This document shows positions 6,780 to 15,143 of a stretch of DNA of 38,932 nucleotides, piece after piece. Made by a program: the position numbers and the translations under genes. Position 1 is the first letter of the stretch; each line of letters opens with the position of its first letter. A model generated the notes under the pieces. It saw only the letters and a program-made list of their open reading frames with translations. It ran no database searches and was not told where the DNA came from. The stretch is from Blastococcus saxobsidens (GTDB taxonomy: Bacteria; Actinomycetota; Actinomycetes; Mycobacteriales; Geodermatophilaceae), in contig NZ_JAAGWG010000037.1 in the NCBI RefSeq assembly GCF_010682065.1, forward strand, positions 1 to 38,932. Direction: 5' to 3'.

Positions 6780-8419
6780 CCGCACGGCTGTTCCCCGACG
6801 AGCCGCAGTTCGCCTCCGCGGCCGAGCGGCTGCTGGTGGAGACGCTGCGCGACCAGCTGCCCGACGACGCCGCGCTGTTCTGCAACCTCCGCTTCAGCGA
6901 CGGTCGAGAGGACCGGGAGGCCGACCTGATCGTGGGCTGGCCCGGGGTGGGCGTCGCCGTGGTGGAGGTCAAGGGCGGCAGCGTCTCGCTGGACCGGGGC
7001 GAGTGGCGGCAGCTGCACAACGGCGTCGACACCGTCATCCGGCCCGTGGACCAGGCGGTCGCCTGCAAGTACCTGCTCTGCGAGTACCTGGCCGACCACC
7101 CGCGCTGGAGTGCCGGCCGCCCGCGGACCGCGCACCTCGTCGCGGTGCCGGCGACCACGCTGCCCGGCGACTTCATCGCACCCGGCCTGGCCCGTTGGAT
7201 GGCGATCGACTCGACCGACGTCGCGCACGCCGCCGCGCGCATCCGAGCCGCCCTGGCCAAGGTTCGCGACGAGCCCGACCCGCCGACGGCGGATGACGTC
7301 GACGTGCTCGTCGACTGCCTGGCCGGCGCGGCGATCCCGCAGCAGCACCTGCTCGCCGAGCTGGCCGAGCGCGAGGCCGCGTGCGATTTGCTGACCAAGG
7401 ACCAGGCCAAGGTCCTGGACCTGCTTGCGTCGTACGACCGGGTCGAGATCCGCGGCGGCGCCGGCTCGGGCAAGACGTGGCTCGCCGTGGAGAAGGCCCG
7501 CCGGCTTGCCGCCGACGGTCAGCGGGTGGCCCTCATGTGCTACTCCCGCGGCCTCGCGGAGTTCCTCAAGCGCCGGGTGGAGACGCTGCCGAAGCGGCAG
7601 CGGCCGGCCTACGTCGGCACCTTCCACAACCTGGGCATCGGCTGGGGTGTCGAGCCGGGTTCGGACGACGACAGCGGCTACTGGGAGGAGCGTCTGCCCA
7701 ACGCGATGGTGGAGCTGGCCGCGGCGCTGCCGGAGGGCGAGCGGTTCGACGCGATCGTCATCGACGAGGGGCAGGACTTCGCCCAGAGCTGGTGGGACGC
7801 CGTCGTGGCGGCGCTGCGCGAGCCGGCCACCGGCTGCCTGTACGTCTTCTCCGACGAGGGGCAGCGCATCTTCGCGCGGCAAGGGCGCCCGACCGTCGAC
7901 CTGATGCCGATCCCGCTCAACGAGAACCTGCGCAACACCAAGCAGATCGCCGGCACGTTCTCCAGCCTCGCGCCCGAGCAGATGCGCATCCGCGGCCAGG
8001 CCGGAGTGCCGGTCCGGTTCGTCCAGTGCGCAGCGGAGGACGCCGTGGACGCGGCCGACGACGTCGCGGACGGCCTGCTCGAGAAGGGGTGGCCGCCGGA
8101 GTCGGTGGCACTGCTGACCACGCACCGGCGTCATCCGGTGCAGGTGGAGCGGCAGGCCGAGGGCCAGGACGCCTACTGGGCCACCTACTGGCAGGACGAC
8201 GACGTCTTCTACGGCCACGTGCTCGGCTTCAAGGGGCTGGAGCGCCCGGCCGTCGTGCTCGCCGTCAACGGCTTCCGGGACGAGGCCCGCGCGAAGGAGA
8301 TGCTCTACGTGGCGCTGTCCCGGGCCCGCGACCTGTTGGTCGTGTGCGGCGACATGGAACTGATCCGGCGCCTCGGCGGCGAGGCCGTGGCCCGCAGGCT
8401 CTCGGGGGCATCGACGTGA
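6776..8419 (+). CDS. NERD-domain nuclease / UvrD-like helicase
   Basis: Residues ~10-120 carry a nuclease-related domain (NERD) of the PD-(D/E)XK type: the acidic EADLIV and the VEVKGG (ExK) signature are present, with an upstream helix carrying AAERLLVETL. From residue ~205 a superfamily 1 helicase core follows: Walker A GGAGSGKT near residue 226, GTFHNLG near 285, Walker B DEGQD near 330, a Q/R-type ENLRNT, and motif VI YVALSRARDLLVV near the C-terminus. At 547 residues it is compact compared with full UvrD/Rep (about 700). Such NERD-helicases handle DNA in ways not well defined and are often found near defence genes. It overlaps the 18-codon ORF upstream and the DUF7662 gene downstream by 4 bases each, so the three form one translation-coupled unit. 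Confidence 0.9.
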   Translation: MTARLFPDEPQFASAAERLLVETLRDQLPDDAALFCNLRFSDGREDREADLIVGWPGVGVAVVEVKGGSVSLDRGEWRQLHNGVDTVIRPVDQAVACKYLLCEYLADHPRWSAGRPRTAHLVAVPATTLPGDFIAPGLARWMAIDSTDVAHAAARIRAALAKVRDEPDPPTADDVDVLVDCLAGAAIPQQHLLAELAEREAACDLLTKDQAKVLDLLASYDRVEIRGGAGSGKTWLAVEKARRLAADGQRVALMCYSRGLAEFLKRRVETLPKRQRPAYVGTFHNLGIGWGVEPGSDDDSGYWEERLPNAMVELAAALPEGERFDAIVIDEGQDFAQSWWDAVVAALREPATGCLYVFSDEGQRIFARQGRPTVDLMPIPLNENLRNTKQIAGTFSSLAPEQMRIRGQAGVPVRFVQCAAEDAVDAADDVADGLLEKGWPPESVALLTTHRRHPVQVERQAEGQDAYWATYWQDDDVFYGHVLGFKGLERPAVVLAVNGFRDEARAKEMLYVALSRARDLLVVCGDMELIRRLGGEAVARRLSGAST

Positions 8420-8661
8420 GCAAGTACGACCCGCTCGGGCAGTGGTTCGGCGACTTCGGAAGGGGAGTCGAGGTCACCCTCGGGTTCGCCGACATCGATG
8501 AGCTCCTCGGCGCCGCGCTACCTGCGTCTGCGGATCACCACCGTGCTTGGTGGGCGAACGATCCGACGCATGTCCAGGCGCGCGCGTGGCTTGACGCGGG
8601 TTGGGCAGTGGATGCGGTCGATCGGCGGGCCCGCCGCGTGCGATTCCGCCGATCCAGGTAA
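8416..8661 (+). CDS. DUF7662-like small protein
   Basis: The GTG at 8416 lies in the GTGA that ends the helicase gene, giving an 81-residue protein. It matches a small family of the form KYDPL..(Y/W)..., FADIDELLGAALP, HRAWWANDP, QARAWLDAGWAVDAVD; the closely spaced WW, the AGW and the terminal basic strand are the recognisable points. Function is unknown; homologues seem to occur beside restriction, repair or defence genes, and tight coupling here suggests a partner of the helicase. The frame is easily missed because a long shadow frame through the helicase gene joins it without a stop. Confidence 0.75.
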   Translation: MSKYDPLGQWFGDFGRGVEVTLGFADIDELLGAALPASADHHRAWWANDPTHVQARAWLDAGWAVDAVDRRARRVRFRRSR

Positions 8662-8814
8662 GTGGAGGCGCCTGTCCGCGGCGCGCCTGGCCAACGGCAT
8701 CGGCGGGCTGATCGAGTCTCGGGCTCGCGGCGATCCACCGGACCGATCGGGCAGCGAAGCTCCAGCCATGTCGGCCTCCGGCCCCACGGGCGGTCCCTCG
8801 CGGGCGGCCTGTGG

Positions 8815-9423
8815 TCACCGTTCCGCTGCCGTCCTCCTGCGGCTGCGTACCGTTCGGTCGGCCAGGCGATCGATGGCGTCGGGTGACAGCCCCAGCGCCC
8901 GCCGGATTCGCCGGCGCACGATGGCGAGCAGGATCAGATCGAGCGCTCGACGCTCCGAGTCGTGGTCGGTAGTTGGTCCGCCGAAGCGCTGCAGTCCCAG
9001 GTTCATCCAGCGGTGGGCCTCTCTGAGGTCGCCGGCCTTCTCGTAGGTCTCACCGATGATCGCGTAGGTCCCGATGTCCTCAGGAGCGGAGCGGCGGACG
9101 TCCTCCGCCAACAGTCGCGCTGCCGGTAGCTCGCCGACCGACACCAGGGTGCGGTGCAGGGAGGAGCGCACGTCCGGTTCGAGGGTGCCCTCCGCGGTCA
9201 CCGCCTGTCGGTACACCTTCGAGGCTGCTGCGTGGTCGCCCAGGAGTTCGAGGATCTCCCCGGCCTCCGCCAGCAGGGCAGCCGGCGTGACCTCGACAGC
9301 GTCCGCGGGATGCCGCTCCGCAGCCCAGGCGACCAGCTGCTCCGCTGCTCGTCGCTGCTGCTCCGGTGTCCGGGCCTCAAGGCCCAGGCGTCCGACGATG
9401 TCCATGTCCAGTTGCGTGCGCAC
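8815..9423 (-). CDS. TPR-like helical repeat protein
   Basis: A 202-residue all-helical protein with the spacing of tetratricopeptide repeats: ALLAEAGEILELLGDHAAASKVYRQAV, then LHRTLVSVGELPAARLLAEDV and TYAIIGETYEKAGDLREAHRWMNLGL. No catalytic domain is visible, so a scaffold or adaptor role is the usual reading for such proteins. It ends in a basic tail (RRRIRRALGL ... RSRRRTAAER). The GTG at 9423 is preached by the TAGCGT hexamer at 9435-9430, 6 bases away, which fits a leaderless transcript; an ATG at 9405 is the alternative start. Divergent from the toxin-antitoxin pair across 167 bases. Confidence 0.6.
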   Translation of the reverse strand: MRTQLDMDIVGRLGLEARTPEQQRRAAEQLVAWAAERHPADAVEVTPAALLAEAGEILELLGDHAAASKVYRQAVTAEGTLEPDVRSSLHRTLVSVGELPAARLLAEDVRRSAPEDIGTYAIIGETYEKAGDLREAHRWMNLGLQRFGGPTTDHDSERRALDLILLAIVRRRIRRALGLSPDAIDRLADRTVRSRRRTAAER

Positions 9424-9429
9424 GCAGCG

Positions 9430-9435
9430 ACGCTA
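9430..9435 (-). promoter_or_regulatory. -10 element TAGCGT, leaderless start
   Basis: TAGCGT on the minus strand, 6 bases before the GTG at 9423. No clear -35. Confidence 0.4.
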
Positions 9436-9578
9436 GGAACAGTCGATCCGTTCCTGCTGCGAGTTGGCACGATCTGTGGACAGGTCCGGCGACAACCATT
9501 CGGCTGTGGATGTTGCCCGCCGTTCTCGGAGCGATTCGGTCGGTAGCCACAGCGCTGCCGAACCGCTGGGCCTGCTGC

Positions 9579-9584
9579 TAATCT
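9579..9584 (+). promoter_or_regulatory. -10 element TAATCT of the toxin-antitoxin operon
   Basis: TAATCT ends 6 bases before the GTG of the antitoxin gene, and no Shine-Dalgarno sequence is present, so transcription probably starts at the start codon. Confidence 0.45.
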
Positions 9585-9590
9585 GCATGC

Positions 9591-9827
9591 GTGACCGTGT
9601 CCGTGACCATCCGCGACGTTCCTGACGACACCCGGGACGAGTTGGCGGCGCGCGCCGCCCGAGCCGGGCAGTCGTTGCAGGAGTACCTCCGGGGCCAGCT
9701 GGTGGCGCTCGCGCGGCGCCCCAGCCCGGACGCGCTGTGGGATCGGGTGCAGCACCGAGTGCTCGCCACCGGTAGTCGGCTTCCCGCTGACGCGATCGCC
9801 GAGCTGCGCGACGCCGACCGCAGGTGA
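9591..9827 (+). CDS. VapB/FitA-type antitoxin (ribbon-helix-helix)
   Basis: 78 residues. The N-terminal strand VTVSVTIRDVPDDTRDELAARAARAG followed by SLQEYLRGQLVALA is the classic FitA-like ribbon-helix-helix DNA-binding fold; the acidic/basic tail ending LRDADRR should wrap the toxin. It would bind the toxin and repress the operon. The start is GTG at 9591 (a GTG two codons later is possible). The TGA overlaps the toxin GTG by 4 bases. Confidence 0.9.
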   Translation: MTVSVTIRDVPDDTRDELAARAARAGQSLQEYLRGQLVALARRPSPDALWDRVQHRVLATGSRLPADAIAELRDADRR

Positions 9828-10222
9828 CCATCGTCGTCGATGCATCCACCGCCGTCGCCGCGCTGGTCGATGGCGGGCCGGACGGCTCTTGGGCGCGCGC
9901 CGGACTGCGTGACGAGGACCTCGCGGCACCGCACCACGTGTACGTCGAGGTGTCGAACGTGCTGCGGCGCGCTGTCCTCAGCGGCCGGGTCGGTGCTGAC
10001 GTCGGTGCGCTGGCCCACCGCGACCTCGTCGAGCTTCCGCTGACGTGCTTTCCGTTCGAGCCACTGTCCGACCGTGTGTGGGAACTGCACCCCGGGATCA
10101 CCGCCTACGACGCTGCCTACGTCGCACTCGCCGAGGCGCTCGATGCGCCGCTGTGGACCCTCGACCGGCGTCTCGCGGCGGCGCCCGGGCCGCGGTGCTC
10201 GTTCCGACTGCCGCAGTCCTGA
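9824..10222 (+). CDS. vapC: VapC-type PIN-domain ribonuclease toxin
   Basis: 132 residues with a full PIN acidic set: Asp6 in VVDAST, Glu42 in HVYVEVSNVL, Asp96 in AYDAAYVALAE and Asp114 in TLDRRL. These residues coordinate the metal in VapC enzymes, which cut tRNA or rRNA when freed from the antitoxin. It overlaps the antitoxin gene by 4 bases, so the pair is translationally coupled. The gene looks intact and of normal length. Which RNA it targets cannot be told from sequence. Confidence 0.9.
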   Translation: MTIVVDASTAVAALVDGGPDGSWARAGLRDEDLAAPHHVYVEVSNVLRRAVLSGRVGADVGALAHRDLVELPLTCFPFEPLSDRVWELHPGITAYDAAYVALAEALDAPLWTLDRRLAAAPGPRCSFRLPQS

Positions 10223-10376
10223 GAGGTCGGCCGGCTCGGGGCTGAGAGCGGGTTCGCACGGTCAGCTGCGGAGTGGCGCCCAGGTCGAGGCGCTGGAGCG
10301 TGTGGACGCTTGCAGCCGTATCCACAGATCCTGATGAGGTGTCCGGCTGCTGAAGTCGTTGGCCCAGGGTGTGGGC

Positions 10377-11309
10377 ATGGCCCGCTCCCGTCGGCACTTC
10401 TTCCCTCCGTTGCCAAGCACAGCGACGTCCGATCCGTGCATCACGGTCCCGCTGCTGCGCGACGTCCGCGTCCCGTCATCGCTGCGCAGCCGATTCCCCG
10501 CCGAGGGCAGGCTGCGACTGAACGACATCGACCTGGGCTCCGGGCGTCCGGCCGTCGCTCGGGGACTCGCCTCGGAGGTGGCGCCCGCGCCTGCGCTCTG
10601 GCTGGCCGACCATGACACCTCGGACGCGGCAGCGATGTGGCAGCCGTTGGTCGACATCTTCCCGCAAACGGGTCTGTGGCCGCTGGTGCTGAGGCCGCTC
10701 GGCGGTGATTCCGCTGACCGCCCATGGGACTCCGGGGAGTTCGAGCCGCAACCTCTCACGGACGTCGACGCCCTTCCTGCGCAGACCGTGTTGGGCGCGG
10801 GGTGGGCGGACAGCCTCGTTCCCATGGGGAGCGATCCGTACGTCGAGCACCTGCGTCCGTTCGGTGCGGAGTTCCCCGGGCTGTCGGCGCCGCTGCGCCT
10901 CGAGAGTCGCGCCTCGGTGCCGGGAGGCGCGATCGCCCCAGCGAGATGGGGACGAATAGGGCTGGTCCCGTGCAGGCGTCCCGCCGACGCCATCGCCGCG
11001 ATCGGCTGGCACGGGTCGGTCAACAGGAGGAGTGCGGTCGAGGTCTCCGCGGTTCTCCGCAGCTGGGAGGAGCGGTTCGGGACCGTCCTCGCGGCGCTCG
11101 GGTTCGCCACGATGACCCTCCTGTTGCCGTCCCCACCGGCGGACGAGTCGGAGGCGCTGCCGATCGCCGCGGAGTTGGCGGCGCTGTGTCCCGACGTGCT
11201 GGCAGAGGACGGCCCGGTGGACGGCTTCGGATTCACGTCGGGTGGCACCGTCCAAGGGCTTGCGCGACGGCTCGTCGATCGCCCGGTCTGGAAGCTGTGG
11301 TGGGACTGA
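10377..11309 (+). CDS. DUF4253 domain protein
   Basis: About 310 residues. The C-terminal ~110 residues match DUF4253: GLVPCRRPADAIAAIGWHGSVN, then VSAVLRSWEERFGTVLAALGFATMTLLL, AELAALCPDVLAEDG and a final RLVDRPVWKLWWD. The N-terminal two thirds carry WLADHDTSDAAAMWQPLVDIFPQTGLWPLVL, typical of the longer actinobacterial members. The family has no known function; members are often linked with polymorphic toxin or immunity neighbourhoods, which is only a hint here. The ATG at 10377 is chosen; a TTG at 10359 and GTG at 10371 are in frame, and no start has a strong ribosome site. Codon bias is milder than in core genes. Confidence 0.8.
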   Translation: MARSRRHFFPPLPSTATSDPCITVPLLRDVRVPSSLRSRFPAEGRLRLNDIDLGSGRPAVARGLASEVAPAPALWLADHDTSDAAAMWQPLVDIFPQTGLWPLVLRPLGGDSADRPWDSGEFEPQPLTDVDALPAQTVLGAGWADSLVPMGSDPYVEHLRPFGAEFPGLSAPLRLESRASVPGGAIAPARWGRIGLVPCRRPADAIAAIGWHGSVNRRSAVEVSAVLRSWEERFGTVLAALGFATMTLLLPSPPADESEALPIAAELAALCPDVLAEDGPVDGFGFTSGGTVQGLARRLVDRPVWKLWWD

Positions 11310-11419
11310 GCCAGCGGGGCGGTAGCGAGGCGGACGCAGAAGGCAGACGCGGCCGCTCGGAGCTTGGACGTGGACGCCGTCGCCGGCGCGCCGACGGCTC
11401 ACTCTGGAAAGCTCCTCCG

Positions 11420-11881
11420 GTGCCTCCCGTTCGCAGCTCCGGCGTCCTGCTCTACCGCCGCACCGGCGGCCGGGTGGAGGTGCTGCTCGGCCACATGGGC
11501 GGGCCGTTCTGGGCGAAGAAGGACGACGGCGCCTGGTCGATCCCCAAGGGCGAGCACGACCCGGACGAGGACGCCGAGGCCGCCGCCCGCCGCGAGTTCG
11601 CCGAGGAGCTCGGCTGCCCGGTGCCGGCGGCGGAGCTCCACTCGCTCGGCGAGGTGAAGGGCCGCAAGCTGCTCGCGGTGTGGGCAGGGGAGGGCGACCT
11701 GGACGCCGCCGCGATCACCAGCAACACCTTCGAGCTGGAGTGGCCGCCGCGCTCGGGCCGCCTCCAGCAGTTCCCCGAGATCGACCGCGCCGCCTGGTTC
11801 GACCTCGACACCGCCCGCACGAAGCTGGTCAAGGCGCAGCTGCCCTTCCTCGACCGGCTGGCCGCGCACCTCGCCAGCTGA
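11420..11881 (+). CDS. Nudix hydrolase
   Basis: 153 residues with an intact Nudix box: GEHDPDE, seven residues, then REFAEELG, giving GX5EX7REUXEEXGU. The opening RSSGVLLYRRTGGRVEVLLGHMGGPFWAKKD and SIPKGEHD are typical of a small actinobacterial branch that hydrolyses a nucleoside-diphosphate-linked substrate; substrate cannot be assigned. The start is GTG at 11420, placed where homologues begin (PVRSSGVLLYR); no strong ribosome site precedes it. Unlike the Nudix domain at 3456, all catalytic acids are present, so this one should be an enzyme. It is followed after 53 bases by the CocE-type hydrolase. Confidence 0.88.
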   Translation: MPPVRSSGVLLYRRTGGRVEVLLGHMGGPFWAKKDDGAWSIPKGEHDPDEDAEAAARREFAEELGCPVPAAELHSLGEVKGRKLLAVWAGEGDLDAAAITSNTFELEWPPRSGRLQQFPEIDRAAWFDLDTARTKLVKAQLPFLDRLAAHLAS

Positions 11882-11934
11882 GCTCGCGGTTAAGGTCCCG
11901 AGCGGCGTCCGCACCGCTCCGACCTGGAGGTTCC

Positions 11935-13629
11935 GTGTCCCGGCTCGACCGCACCACGTCGACAGCGCAGCCGCAGCCGCTGTCCCGACCGGCCCGCGCC
12001 GCCGCAGCCGCGCTGGGCCGCCGGTGGAAGCTGCCCGCCCCGCTCAACGCGGTGCAGGTGGTCCGCGACGTCGACGTCCCCATGCGGGACGGCGCCACCC
12101 TGCGTGCCGACGTCTACCTGCCGACGACGCCCGGCCCGCACCCGACGGTGCTGCTGCGCTCCCCGTACGGCCGCGGCCTCGGGTTCGCCCTCCCCATGAC
12201 CGTGCCGTATGCCGAGCGCGGGTACGCGGTGGTCATCCAGAGCGTGCGCGGCACGTTCGGCTCGGGCGGCGAGTTCAGCCCCGTCGTCCACGAGGAGCAC
12301 GACGGCCAGGACACCGTCGCCTGGCTGCGCGAGCAGCCCTGGTTCGACGGCCGGCTGGCCACCCTCGGCCCCAGCTACCTCGGCTACACGCAGTGGGCCC
12401 TGGCGCTCGACCCGCCGCCGGAGCTCAAGGCGATGGTGCTGCACATCGGCCCGCACGACCTCGCCCAGGCGGGCCTGATCGACGGTGCCTTCCAGCTCAC
12501 GAACCTCTCCATCTGGACCGACCTCGTCGCCCACCAGGAGCAGGTCGGCTTCGTGCGTGGGCTTCTCCGGCTGGCGACGGCGGAGCGGCGGCTGACCCCC
12601 TTCCTCGGCGAGCTGCCGCTGCAGGGGCTCGCCGAGCGCTTCGGCGGCAACCCCGCACCCTGGTTCGACGAGTGGCTCGCCCATCCGGACCTCGAGGACC
12701 CGTACTGGGACCGGTATCGGGCGACTCCCGCCGTCCACTCCAGCACCGTCCCCACTCTGCTGATCAGCGGCTGGCAGGACTGGTTCGTCGAGCAGACGCT
12801 GTACCAGTACGCCGCCCTCCGCGACCGCGGCGTCGACGTCGGCATGACCATCGGGCCCTGGGCGCACCTCACCATCGACGCCGCCGTGACGACGCCGGAG
12901 AGCCTTGCCTGGCTGAACGCCCACCTGCCCGTGGCCGGCGCCCCGGAGGCCGAGCCGCGCAAGGCTCGCGTGCAGGTGTACGACACCGGCGCGCGGACCT
13001 GGCGGGCGATGCCCGACTGGCCACCGGCCAGCACCGACCGCGAGTTCTTCCTCAGCGCCGACGGGCGGCTGGCGGACGACGCACCGGCCGAAGCGGGGGA
13101 GACCACCTTCCGCTACGACCCGATGGACCCCACGCCCTCGGTCGGTGGCCGGGTGCTCGCCGGGAGCGCCGGGCAGCGGGACAACCGCGAGCTCGAGGCG
13201 CGCGACGACGTCCGCACCTTCACGACGCCGTCGCTGCGCACGCCGGTGCAGCTGATGGGCGGGGCGCGGATCCGGCTGCACGTGAACCCGGACAACCCGT
13301 ACGCCGACCTCTTCCTCCGGCTCTGCGACGTCGAACCCAACGGGAAGTCGGTCAACATCACCGACCGGCTGATCCGGCTGGACCCGGCGCCCGGCGAGGA
13401 GCCGACGACGGGGGAGCGGGTCGTGGAGACGACGCTGCCCGACACCGCGCACCTCTTCCGGGCCGGGCACCGCGTCCGGCTGCAGGTCTCCGGCGGCGCG
13501 CACCCGCGCTACGCCCGCAACCTCGGCACCGGCGAGCCGGTCGGGGAGGCCACCCACGGCGTTCCGACGACGCACCGGATCTGCTCCGGCGGCGCGACGC
13601 CGTCGTCGGTCACGCTGCCCGTGGGCTGA
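11935..13629 (+). CDS. CocE/NonD family hydrolase (X-Pro dipeptidyl-peptidase S15 type)
   Basis: 564 residues in two parts. Residues ~40-340 are an alpha/beta hydrolase: oxyanion-side SPYGRG near 77, VRGTFGSGG near 104, nucleophile Ser in GPSYLG near 142, Asp in SGWQDWF near 283 and His in GPWAHLT near 308, the triad arrangement of CocE and S15 peptidases. The rest is the jelly-roll domain (PXPE_C), ending VRLQVSGGAHPRYARNLGTGEP. The enzyme should hydrolyse an ester or amide acyl bond; the substrate is not evident. The GTG at 11935 has GGAGG 4 bases upstream. No signal peptide is seen, so it is likely cytoplasmic. Confidence 0.92.
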   Translation: MSRLDRTTSTAQPQPLSRPARAAAAALGRRWKLPAPLNAVQVVRDVDVPMRDGATLRADVYLPTTPGPHPTVLLRSPYGRGLGFALPMTVPYAERGYAVVIQSVRGTFGSGGEFSPVVHEEHDGQDTVAWLREQPWFDGRLATLGPSYLGYTQWALALDPPPELKAMVLHIGPHDLAQAGLIDGAFQLTNLSIWTDLVAHQEQVGFVRGLLRLATAERRLTPFLGELPLQGLAERFGGNPAPWFDEWLAHPDLEDPYWDRYRATPAVHSSTVPTLLISGWQDWFVEQTLYQYAALRDRGVDVGMTIGPWAHLTIDAAVTTPESLAWLNAHLPVAGAPEAEPRKARVQVYDTGARTWRAMPDWPPASTDREFFLSADGRLADDAPAEAGETTFRYDPMDPTPSVGGRVLAGSAGQRDNRELEARDDVRTFTTPSLRTPVQLMGGARIRLHVNPDNPYADLFLRLCDVEPNGKSVNITDRLIRLDPAPGEEPTTGERVVETTLPDTAHLFRAGHRVRLQVSGGAHPRYARNLGTGEPVGEATHGVPTTHRICSGGATPSSVTLPVG

Positions 13630-13734
13630 CCGCCCGAATGGCTCCGACCCGCCGTCGGACGACCGAGACGCCGGATCGTCGGTGCGCCCACGCACACTGA
13701 GCCCCGCTCGGTCGCCGGCTCCGGAGGAACACTG

Positions 13735-14445
13735 ATGAACGACGCACGGCCGCAGGTGGCGGCACCCGGGCGGAGCGCGCCCACGGTGCTGGACCGGCTG
13801 CGGGCCGGTGGCTGGTACTTCGCCGTCACGATCTTCTCGGCCGGCTTCCTCGCCGCTCTCCCGTTCTGGCACGCGGCCGGCCGGCTGGGGCGCCGCGACG
13901 TCCGCAGCCTCGCCGTGGCCTACACCCTCGCCGGCGTCTACCTCCTGGTGCTCATGGCGCTGACGCCGAAGCAGGCCGACGGCACATCGGCCGACGGACC
14001 ACTCAGCACGATCGGCGGGCTGAGCGTCCTCGTCGTCGTGGTCGCGGCCTGCGTCCAGCTCCGCCCGCTGCGCCGCCAGGTCTACCGGGCCGGCGCGATC
14101 GTGCCCACCTCCGACGACCCGGTGGTCGCCCGCGCACGAGAGGCGCACGCCCGGCGCCAGGAGGCCCGTCGGCTGATCGCCGGCGAACCGGCGCTGCGCC
14201 GGGAGCTGGGCATCGGGCGGCCCGACCTCCGTCGCGGTTACGACGACGGCGGCCTCGTCGACCTCAACACCGCCTCCGCAGCCCTCATCGCCTCGGTCTG
14301 CGGCATCGAGCCGGCGCACGCCGAGGCCGTCGTCGCCGGGCGCGAGGCCCGCGGCGGCACCTACTTCAACATCGGCGAGGTGCTCGTCGAGGTGCCGCTG
14401 CCGCCGCATGCCCAGGACGAGCTGCGCGAACGCGCCGTCTTCTGA
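13735..14445 (+). CDS. membrane protein with helix-hairpin-helix domain
   Basis: 236 residues. Three hydrophobic segments lie in the first half (about 24-44, 62-78 and 100-116), then a charged linker, then a C-terminal helix-hairpin-helix of the ComEA type: VDLNTASAALIASVCGIEPAHAEAVVAGREARGG, where LNTAS and the GI hairpin are diagnostic. That domain usually binds DNA or mediates protein contact. GGAGG lies about 8 bases before the ATG. It is followed after 27 bases by the PASTA protein, likely an operon. A role in DNA uptake or envelope organisation is possible but unsupported by neighbours. Confidence 0.75.
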   Translation: MNDARPQVAAPGRSAPTVLDRLRAGGWYFAVTIFSAGFLAALPFWHAAGRLGRRDVRSLAVAYTLAGVYLLVLMALTPKQADGTSADGPLSTIGGLSVLVVVVAACVQLRPLRRQVYRAGAIVPTSDDPVVARAREAHARRQEARRLIAGEPALRRELGIGRPDLRRGYDDGGLVDLNTASAALIASVCGIEPAHAEAVVAGREARGGTYFNIGEVLVEVPLPPHAQDELRERAVF

Positions 14446-14472
14446 CCACCCCGAGCATCCCCGAGGACGAAC

Positions 14473-15015
14473 GTGACCCAGCCGCCCTTCGACCCGAACG
14501 CAGCAGGGACGACCACCCGACCGTTCCACCGGCAGCCGTGGTTCCCCCTGGCCGGCGGCCTCGTCGCCGTCGCCGTGCTCGGAGCGGTGATCGGCGGCGA
14601 CTCCGGCGACCCGTCCGAGTCCCGCGCCGATGCAGTCACGCCGACGACGTCGGCCTCGACGCAGCCGTCGGCCGCCCCCTCGACGGCAGCGCCCTCGACC
14701 GCATCACCCTCGCCCGCACCGATCGCGTCCGCGACGACCACGGCGTCCGCGCCGTCGTCGGCCCCGGCGGAGCCGCAGGTCGACTTCGCCATGCCCGACG
14801 TCGTCGGCATGGACCTCCAGTCGGCGCAGAACGTCATCCAGACCTTCGGCGTCTATCTCAGCGTGTCCCACGACCTCCGGGGCAGCCGAAACCAGGTGGT
14901 CGACTCGAACTGGATCGTCTGCGACCAGAACGTCCCCGCGGGACAGCAGGTCACCGGCGACGTCGAGGGTGCGATCGACCTGGGCGTGGTCAAGCGCGAG
15001 GAGAGCTGCCCCTGA
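14473..15015 (+). CDS. membrane-anchored PASTA-domain protein
   Basis: 180 residues. One membrane segment (about residues 25-42) follows a short cytoplasmic N-terminus; a Ser/Thr/Ala/Pro-rich linker of ~55 residues leads to one PASTA-like unit beginning MPDVVGMDLQSAQNVIQ and ending near GAIDLGVV. PASTA units bind muropeptides or peptidoglycan in Ser/Thr kinases and penicillin-binding proteins, but here there is no kinase or transpeptidase domain, so it may be an accessory cell-wall sensor. Two cysteines (near WIVCDQ and ESCP) could pair outside the cell. GTG at 14473 follows GAGGA. Confidence 0.75.
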   Translation: MTQPPFDPNAAGTTTRPFHRQPWFPLAGGLVAVAVLGAVIGGDSGDPSESRADAVTPTTSASTQPSAAPSTAAPSTASPSPAPIASATTTASAPSSAPAEPQVDFAMPDVVGMDLQSAQNVIQTFGVYLSVSHDLRGSRNQVVDSNWIVCDQNVPAGQQVTGDVEGAIDLGVVKREESCP

Positions 15016-15131
15016 GCGGTCGAGAAGTCGAGACGTCGCGCTGTCGACATCTCGACTCGTCACAGTTGTCCCGCTCGTCCCACCCGCCCGAGACGCCTCT
15101 GCGGGTGCCGCGCCAGGCGCGCTCCGCTTCG

Positions 15132-15137
15132 TAGCGT
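15132..15137 (+). promoter_or_regulatory. -10 element TAGCGT, leaderless start
   Basis: TAGCGT ends 6 bases before the GTG of the 57-residue ORF; no ribosome site is present. Confidence 0.45.
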
Positions 15138-15143
15138 GGGGTC

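Noticed and set aside
11890..14529. Open frame of about 880 codons on the minus strand
   Set aside because: Antisense to the CocE-type hydrolase and helix-hairpin-helix genes; composition is low-complexity Gly/Arg/Val with no domain.
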